Below, in pieces: positions 56,135-64,000 of a DNA stretch of 64,000 nucleotides; the stretch's first letter is position 1; each line of letters starts with the position of its first letter. Under the pieces are notes generated by a model. The model saw only the letters and a list, made by a program, of their open reading frames with translations, made no database searches and was not told where the DNA came from. The position numbers were made by a program, and so were the translations under genes. The stretch covers positions 1,302,001 to 1,366,000 of the forward strand of contig CADCXC010000009.1 of assembly GCA_902806595.1 (NCBI GenBank), given 5' to 3'. The stretch comes from Pyrenopolyporus hunteri. Taxonomy: Eukaryota; Ascomycota; Sordariomycetes; Xylariales; Hypoxylaceae.

Positions 56135-58731
56135 GGCAGCGCATTACTACCTACTACCACTACTACTGCTATTAAGCATGAGTGCTACGCACTCTAAGTC
56201 ACGGATTCAATCTCTTTCTCCATTCCATGCACCATCACCCACACATATATGACATACCTTCTATACATACACCCGCATGCGCTTACCGTCGAATCAACCG
56301 CCTTCATCCGGTTAATCACCTATCACCTATCTCTCCATGTCCCACGAAAAATAACTTTCCCCACCACTACCACCACCACTCAACTGGAAATAGGCGTTCA
56401 ATGGCGTTGGCGGCGTTCCTCGGCGTTCCGGCTTCCTACTCCTTCTCGCCTCGATACCAGCCGACCCCCCTTCCGGCCATTTTTACTTTTACCTTTTAGC
56501 CCTCTTACTTAGGTATTTACCTAAGTCCTTCCTTTCCTCCCCGACGTCGGAGGATCACCCCGGTTTCCTCACCGTCTTCCGGGATCGGGCCTGGACCTTG
56601 TCTACGCGCATATACGGCTATCAGCTGTCGGCCATGTGCTGCGAGACGCGGTCGCGAAAGATGGGATGGTTCTTTCGGATGTCGCGGGGGAGGGGGCTTG
56701 GGGGCTGGGGTTATTGCTGCTGCTACTGTTACTGTTATTGGTTTTTGTTTGTTTTTGTTTATGACGTTTCGTTTCGGATTGCGTGCCTGGGTTCTTCCTC
56801 GTTTGAAGTAGATTTGCCGATTTTTTTATTTTTTTCATGAGATGCGCGATGAGCTTGCTTGCTCGCGAACTTAGGTATAAGAACTGTTCAACTGACGTTC
56901 GACTGCCTACCTACCTACTCGGTTTGCCCATCTCTAGCGGTGGTTGGGTTACGAATCGAAGCAAATCGAAGTTGTCGTCCCGTTCTGACGACGCGTTTCA
57001 CTTTACTTACTTCCACCCCCTTTTACCTTTTTCGTGTTTATACTCTTCTTTACTTTTCGATCTGCGAAGGTGCGAAAGAAGGAGGGGAGGAAAGGAAAGG
57101 GAAGGGTATGGAATGAATGGAATGGGGTGGAACGGAATGAAAAGAAAAGGAGATAGGGCGGATGTGGATTCAGGTGGTTGGTATATTACTACTACTACCT
57201 ACTGAATGTGATGTGATCTGATTTCCCCACTTCAAATATCGTATACGGATGCGCTGGGAGATGGGGTTTACCTCTTCTAACCTATTTCTCTCCGGTTCTG
57301 TCTAGGCATCTATCTACCTATCTAGGTAGAGGGGTGCGGAGGGTTGCGAATGACATGTAATCGCGGATTCTAGATATATGGCTGTGGTCGCAATCGTGAC
57401 CATGAGTAGTCGACTAGTCCAAGCGGCTCGAGGGAGAAGCGACGTACGGATGGGGATTCGATACGTTGGTACGATAGGAATATATTGCGCTGCTTTTTCG
57501 TTGTTCAATTTTAAGGATTTGGAGACTTAGAGACTTGGGGTCTCGGTGACTTGGTAGAATTTGTAGACTGCAGGTTGCGTGTCCGCGTTGAGTAGAATGT
57601 GTTGCTCATACTATCCCCTATGCCGGAGTATGAGTACCATAGGTAGGTGGGTACATAATCCATTCGTCGTACTCGCCGATATGTAACGTATATCGCATCT
57701 ACGAATGAAATACACCACGACGTCTCTAATCCCAATATTCAACGTAGCAGCTGGCGTATTCATAGAATGTTTTACATTCCCACACACCCCATACCTATAT
57801 CCCTAACCTAGGTCACCTAAACCGGCGCACGATGTAGACCCGATTCTAGACTCCAATACCCGTGCGAAGCCGTTGTGCAACCGAATATAAGCCATCTCAC
57901 GCCTCCCGTCTATCGTCTCTTTGCGCGTTTTTAATATCGGTAGCGAGACATGTTCGTAGAGCACATTTTCAATCGGGTCACTTTAGCATCGAGCCTTTCC
58001 CGTCCTTTAGTATTAATTCATTACTACAGTTATATAGCACTTCGCGGAAGCTCAAGTTCAAACTTTTAGTCAAGTAGCGATATTCAAGAGAACTGAAAAA
58101 GATATTGGGTATCACGACAATACAAGGCAAGTAGCAAGATACATCATTAACCTGTCACACTGGTACACACGCCGGGTATATGCAATCACTAAAAAGCTAT
58201 TTACATAGCAAAAGCTCTTTTTTCTGATATTACATTATATACATACAGCAGACACTGCGTAATTTCCCCCCGTCATATCAGATACTTCACTCTGCGCAGT
58301 TGTTATCGTCGTCCACGCCTCTAGCTTTAACGAGGATAAATCGCGCAAATAGGTTATGCTTGGTGCCGGCTGTCGTATGAATGTACAAAAGGGGCTTGCA
58401 TGCTGAACCCAAAAAAGCAGTTTAACGGGCCTTTACTCAGACGGGATCGAGTCTGCTTGATCTCGAGTAGGCGCGACGCCAATGACGCGACGTCCAAATA
58501 GTGAAATGGAACCGGACTCCTCATATGCGAACGCCCGTAAAATGCCGCTGCTCGTGGTACCCTGTACCAGGCATGATATGAATGGTTCCCCGTTGGTCTC
58601 TAGTCCTCAGACGCCCTGATACCGATTGCCTCATTCTCTATATTCGTCTGATCGATTGTCGGTGTACGTCAACTGATTCCTCTAGACTCTTCTCGCACAA
58701 AAAAGGAAATATTCGCATATTATTATTACTT
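56135..58731. other. Convergent intergenic region, no supportable gene
   Basis: About 2.6 kb between the ends of the SAP-like gene and the DUF3405 gene. It has the palindrome CTTAGGTATTTACCTAAG (56509-56526), purine-rich simple sequence (57070-57150), and short unconnected frames. Nothing with a recognisable domain. Confidence 0.45.
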
Positions 58732-61150
58732 TTACTCCTGCTCGGCAGGGTTCTCCCATTTGATGGGGTGTACGAGCATGCTGCGTAGACATAGTCGTCC
58801 GGAGTTCTTGGGGTTTTCTTCCTCCTTTCGACCACCTCTCTTGGTGCCTTCGCCGGCACGACCGCCGTTGTTACCTCTCCCGTCCATCTGAGCATAGCCA
58901 AGCCAGCGACGCCATAGTAAACCGGCAAATTCACTATTGTAGTACCAGCTCGTCCCCTTGTGGTTATGCTCATTTGTCAAGTCGAATGGGGAGCCGTGGC
59001 CACCCGAAGTGTGATCTCGACCGCCGTTGAAGGCTTTTTCGATCTCTTCCTGGGGCCAATTCCGATCCAAATACACTGGATGAGGAGCATATACAGCCTT
59101 TAAGCCGTGGTGAAGAGCCATGGTAGGCGGGAACATCTCGCTAAACATACTATGATGTAGACGCCACGTCTCCTCATGCATCACTCTCAACAAACGGCGC
59201 GACAGCCGTGAAGCGGTTACAATAGCACACCTTCGTGGAGGCTTCTCGTACTGCGTATCGTAACCGGTTATATCTCCGGCAAACACCCAGCCGGAATCGT
59301 CGGCGTCAAACAGCGGGTTAAGGGTGATGAGATCAGCGTCCTCGCCAACTCCACATTTTGACATATCCGATCCGGTGGTACAGCTCGCTGGCAAGAAGAC
59401 CTCACCACCTTCCAGGCCCGATTTTCCGGTGAAAACCACTGGACCTAGAATTGGTCGCCTACCGGATGCCTGCGTCTCGTGACGAACGAGTTCCGTGAAA
59501 TTCTCCCAGCTCCCGTGCAGCCCAGGGATGTAATACTTGCTTGATCGTTCCCACATGCCTTCTCGGCTCTGTTCCGCGCCCCACTTGCCGAGCCTGTCGA
59601 AAAGTTCGTAGTACGAACCAGTCCAGCGCATGTCCATCTCCCAGTTCCAGAAATGTGCATACTCGGGGTGCATCATCGCAAAGTGCTGGAGCGGCATATG
59701 CGCAGAACGATAGACTCCATGGATGTCACCGTTGGACGGGTTTTCAAACGTATCACCGAAATTGCCTGGGTAGTACAACTTCATCTGAGCTTCGGACCAA
59801 AGGGTGCATAGTCCGTGGAACTCGGGCGGGACGTTGACGTCGAGAATGTTCTGAACTGTTGTTGGATCCGCCCAGATGGGCGCATTGTTATCGCGGACAT
59901 GCAAGAGAAAGTGAACATCGTACTCGCCGCCCGACCTCAAGCTAAGCTCGTTTATCATGGCGCGGAAATTAAGGAGAGCATGACTTGTCCACTGGAATCC
60001 AACGTAGGTTCGCACTACAATAGCGATACGATCGAGCCGTTTACGGCTGGTCTGGGAGAGCTCAAAATCCCGGGTCTCGTTGCCGGTGAAGAATCGATCT
60101 TCGTTCGCCTTGAAGCATCGTTGTTGTGCTGATGCCCAGTCGACCGCTTCGTAATCGATTTTACCGGTCTTCTCCCAAACAATCTCGCTACCTTCGCGTT
60201 CAGTATCGAGAGCCTCGCCCGTACCACCCTGATCTAAGTCGTATCCGAGACCATACGGGCCATATCGACCAAAACGATCAAAGCAAACATCTTCTCGAAT
60301 ACCAAGAAGATCATAAGATCCAAGCGCAGCTTTGGGTTGACCTTGAGGGACGCCATTATATGCGTACAGATCAGGAGCAGGTACCTTATCGTCTTCGTCG
60401 ATGTAGCAACGCTTGACGGGGACGTACTCCTTCTGGTAATCGTCGGAATCATAATCTGGATGTGGACGATATACACTAGGCGTGGGGTACTTGGACTGAT
60501 GGGCAGTAGGAGAGGGCTCCGAGGCTTGAGTAGTAGACGGTTCGGGGTACTCCGGCTTGTACGCCGAAAACGGAACAAGCGCCCTTAGGCCATTATAATA
60601 TCCATCCAGACTATTATGGATCATTAGCCTCGGGTTATGAGTTCTGGACTAAACTGCTCGTCACTTACTGTTTATACTTCAACCAATGCGGGCTGTTGGC
60701 GTTCTCTTCGGCCTCGTCTTCCTTTTCGTCATCTCGGTTCTCTTCCTCTGGCTTTTCCTCTTGTTTCTCCTCTTGCACTTCATCATCCGGCTTCTTCTCC
60801 TCTACCAAGTCTTGCAAGTGGTCATCGCCATTGCTTTCCTGCTTCTGTAGAACTACGTTGTCGGGAACTTGAGGAGTCTCGTCAATTCCACCTTTACCCC
60901 CGTGTACTAGGCCAAGTACGTCTCGGGGCCTTCCTGCTAGCCCAGGATTGAAAAGGGTGAATGACAGCAAGGCGATGGCAACGAGAGTCCATATGACTAC
61001 TCTTCGGTACAGACAGTGGCCCAGTAAGGCCTTGACTCTGAATTTAGACTGCGGCTTCGTAGAGAGTGGTAGATAGGCCTCGCTTTTTCGGGCCATCAAG
61101 CTGGGAAACGAGCCCGACTTTCGGGACACATAATTAGATATCCGGCCCAT
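58732..61150 (-). CDS. DUF3405 family type II membrane protein
   Basis: Two exons, 61150-60669 and 60610-58732, separated by a 58-nt intron (GTAAGT to ATAG), give 786 aa; the join reads HWLKYKHLDGYYNGLRAL. The N-terminal 50 residues are basic and cytosolic. One membrane segment follows (RVVIWTLVAIALLSFTLFNP, about 50-69), then an acidic Glu/Lys/Asp-rich stem (about 105-150) and a large luminal or extracellular domain. DUF3405 features: RIAIVVRTYVGFQWT, YDVHFLLHVRDN, CTLWSEAQMKLYYPG, and HFWNWEMDMRWTGSYYELFD. The fold looks glycosyltransferase-like (WEMDMR as a possible DxD equivalent), which is inference. Two conserved segments near the end are YAPHPVYLDRNWP and GTSWYYNSEFAGLLWRRWLG. Function unestablished. 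Confidence 0.88.
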
Positions 61151-64000
61151 ATTCTGATGGTGTATTGAGGACCGGGAATCTCAAGTGAGGAGGCCAATGC
61201 TCAGCATCGAAAATATCAGGCTTCTAATTTAGCTCATTAGTTGGTGGAAGACTGGATCCAAGGCCTTTTCCCTGCAAGTCGCCTGTCTTGACGTTTGTGC
61301 GTGCCGAACAACGACTTATGATATTCCCAACACTGTCGCGAGCTCAAGACACGAAAGACTTCACAACGCTACTTTATCCTTTTGATTTGCGACTAGGACG
61401 TCAATGCTAGACCAAAGGAGTCGAGAAAACAGCTAGCTGCAGATGGTCCTTTGACGCAGGGGTCCTAGGAGTTGTAAGGTCGTAGAACCGGAGGTAGCAG
61501 GCCACGATCGAATAGGGTAAGAAGGATTCAGGTATTTATTGAGCGAATGAGCGAATGGAAAAAAGGAGAGACTGGGTTATTAGATGGGAGAAAAAGAGTG
61601 ATCTTCCCAAACAGAGAGTGTATCGTATTCCGTAGGTTATAGGAATAGTGAAGTCGGCGAGAGGAAACAGTATTGTGGGTTGTTGTGGTTGTGGGTGAAA
61701 CACGCCGCTTCACAAGAGATTGGATGAGGAGGGGAAGAAGAAAAAAAAGAGGTCGAGAATAAGTGGCGAGTAGAGAAAGTCGCAAATAAAATCGAGAAGG
61801 GAAAGAGACGGGTAGTCGTTGTTTGGAGGTTTGCTTTGACTCGGTCGGCACCTGCCAGCTGGAGACGGGGGCAAGAACAGTGAAAGCACGGTTCAGGTGT
61901 GAAAGAATCTAACCGTGTAAGCAAGTACCTCTCTCCTATTGCACCATCGCCCTTTGCGAAGAAAGAAAAAGGGGAAGGAAAGAGAACGATAGGGCGGCAG
62001 GGCGTCGATCTTAGGGATTATCTCTGGCTCGTCGCTCTGATTGAATTTCAGAAAACGCGGATCGAGCAGCATTGAATGTGGGCATACAGAGATGGAATAG
62101 AACGTGGAATACAGTATAATAGAGAATACAGAGAGGGTACATGTGTGATACATATTATCTCGGGTGTAGCTTAGGCCGTTGACGCTGCCTGGGCCCCCAG
62201 CACGATTCCGGGGGGGTCCCCTAATGCACCGCATCTATACATTCGTACACCAATACAAACTTTTCCGGCTTCTTCAAGGATTTTTACTGCACACCCGAGC
62301 CTTTTCCTTCTGGAAATGATGTGCAGTGTGGTAGTATGACGAGTCCACAGAAGTGTAGCATGTATGTAGGGCCCGCATATAAAAAGGTCTTACCAAGATA
62401 ATCATCTACAGAAAGTCGAGGCAGGGCCTGGGATTATACTATTAGCGTGATGGGGACCAAGGAAAGTTTATTATTACGGTCTTGGTAACCCTGATGAAAA
62501 TGCGGTAACGTCAGGTACCTATCTTCCTAGAAGAGATAGCTCAAGTTACCCACGTGTAGGTTAGGTAGCTTAAGTTTTGTTACAAAATGTCTATCAAACC
62601 GGACTACTACAGCTGAACCCGAGTACTTTTGAATATTCTTTTCGTTTATTTTCCCCCATCCTCTTTTTTTCCTTTCGACGCCGTGTCTCATTAACTAATC
62701 GATTCCGTCATAGGAATGCTATAGCTTGGTATTTGTGTGCCAGAGTGGATTGAATTAGAACATGGAATTGATGAGGCTCCAATACGCCAATACCGAGAGC
62801 TGGAAGTCTACAGGGGTGTAGGGGAATAGGGGGTTACTGCTCCCAGGGCTGTCAGGGCTCTCAGCATGCGGGCAAGCGGGGCTGTCTTGGCTGACCCAGG
62901 CCCCATGAGCACCCCATGTTTTATCTTCGCGGCTAGCGTTACAGACGGTGCGCTCTCATCAAATAACGTTCAGGAAACTCATCATCTAGCACTTACGGAA
63001 GGTCATTAGAAACATGTATTGAAAGAAGTAGCTGCACTGCCCCCCCAACTAATGCGCCCATATCCTCTAGCGGACATTAAATTTCTTGGAAACATCCATC
63101 ACAGATAGACTTATGATCCCGTTTCAGAGGGGATGGGAACTACGTCATTTCCGTCAGGCAATTTTGTTTCTTTCTTTTTTGTTTTTCTTCTTCACATGCT
63201 CCCAGCTGTTTTGACCTTGCAGTGGTGCAGGTACAATCGGTGAGACATCGCAAAGCTGGTCGGGGTACATGTGCAACATTGATTGCATCTCAGCTATACC
63301 GTGGAACTCATTGTGCAAGCCTCAATTTCGAAAGGGGCTGTTGCTGTTACACGGTATACACTCCCTTCTCGACACGGCGCAAAGAATATCCTTACCGTAG
63401 ATGGAAAGCGAATAATCTCATGACAAGACAGAAGTACGCGTAGAGGAATCGACGTTCTCCGAAAATAAAGGCTGGGAATAGTCCCCCGGGCCACAGGAAC
63501 AAGGTATAGGTATGTAACGATCGACATTATCGTGGGATTTGCTAAAATTGCGCGGTGGCCAGTCGAGTACCGACGATCGTTTTGGATGGAGATGTTCCCG
63601 CTGCTGCCAAGAAATGGGCAATCTGCCAGGGGAATCAATCGCCAAGAGCGCACAACGTGAGATCCGACCTGAGACGCGCATGACGGTTCGGCCGCTAGAC
63701 TACACCACTGCCCAACTAGGACTAGACGTGTACGACGACATCACCCTTTAAGGTGTGAGGTACGCATACCTACCACCTAGGTACCTGAGGTTACAAGTAC
63801 CTGAGGAAGGCGGCTTTTACCTTGTTCCCCCCTTTTTGGATGGGCAAGTCTGGAAGGAGACAATCTAATCGGCTTCCAGAAGTAAGTACCGTTATCAAAT
63901 TGACGCCACTAACGTATGTAAGCCAGAGAAGAGGAACGGGATCCCGTTTCTGTCCTGCCTTGAATTAATATGGCCCAATCACTGACAGCCAACGGCCAAC
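61151..64000. other. Terminal intergenic region, no supportable gene
   Basis: About 2.85 kb upstream of the DUF3405 gene. Its first part (to about 61930) is pyrimidine-rich on the minus strand, like a long leader. The rest has G-runs (62208-62220), TACCTAGG-type motifs (63765-63792) and only short frames. A gene starting beyond the window cannot be excluded. Confidence 0.45.

Noticed and set aside
63222..63751. Small genes near the right edge
   Set aside because: Short overlapping frames on both strands with no motif; nothing to support a gene.
1..64000. tRNA or rRNA genes
   Set aside because: I scanned intergenic DNA for B-box-like GGTTCGA motifs and found only matches inside coding sequence; no cloverleaf could be supported by eye.

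Overview
This window is nuclear DNA of a filamentous ascomycete (Pezizomycotina, most likely Sordariomycetes). The evidence is short introns of about 50-270 nt with GTAAGT/GTATGT-type donors and CTAAC/CTGAC branch sites, compact intron-poor genes on both strands, long AT-leaning intergenic regions dotted with TAGG/ACCT microsatellites, and gene families typical of moulds (DUF3405, secreted M28 and S9 exopeptidases, MOT1 molybdate permease). No CRISPR, operon, bacterial or viral structure was seen. Fourteen genes have a recognisable product or family and two more are conserved-looking but of unknown role; exon structures were built by hand from splice signals and reading phase.

Layout. 0.7-4.1 kb: convergent pair of mitochondrial genes, ribosomal protein bS18m (+) and a PPR protein that may be the complex I assembly factor CIA84 (-). 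4.1-9.7 kb: gene-poor stretch with a decayed short-chain dehydrogenase, a YtcJ-like amidohydrolase (-), and a 0.94-kb transposon-like element with terminal inverted repeats. That element carries nine perfect copies of a 17-bp unit inside one arm of a hairpin. 9.7-15.1 kb: tyrosine phosphatase, MFS transporter and ALA dehydratase, all +. 16.6-21.8 kb: two secreted exopeptidases in tandem, an M28 aminopeptidase and dipeptidyl-peptidase 5. 23.4-25.0 kb: acyltransferase-3 membrane protein. 27.4-28.2 kb: HAPSTR1/C16orf72-like protein (-). 30.2-33.8 kb: ISWI chromatin remodeller. 34.9-36.2 kb: eIF3i (-). 37.8-40.9 kb: C1-tetrahydrofolate synthase. 42.6-46.8 kb: FHL1-like FHA/forkhead regulator (-). 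48.4-49.7 kb: molybdate transporter (-). 51.4-53.5 kb: cytochrome P450. 54.8-56.1 kb: SAP-like multi-pass membrane protein. 58.7-61.2 kb: DUF3405 type II membrane protein (-). The last 2.8 kb has no gene I can support.

Most of the window is housekeeping: translation (bS18m, eIF3i, FHL1-like control of ribosomal genes), one-carbon and heme metabolism, and chromatin remodelling. The neighbouring secreted exopeptidases could cooperate in degrading extracellular peptides. No biosynthetic gene cluster or clear new multi-gene system is present. The observations most worth a second look are the 8.4-9.3 kb element with one-arm repeat expansion, an in-frame mitochondrial-type leader upstream of C1-THF synthase, and the internal duplications and AT-hook motifs of the FHL1-like protein.
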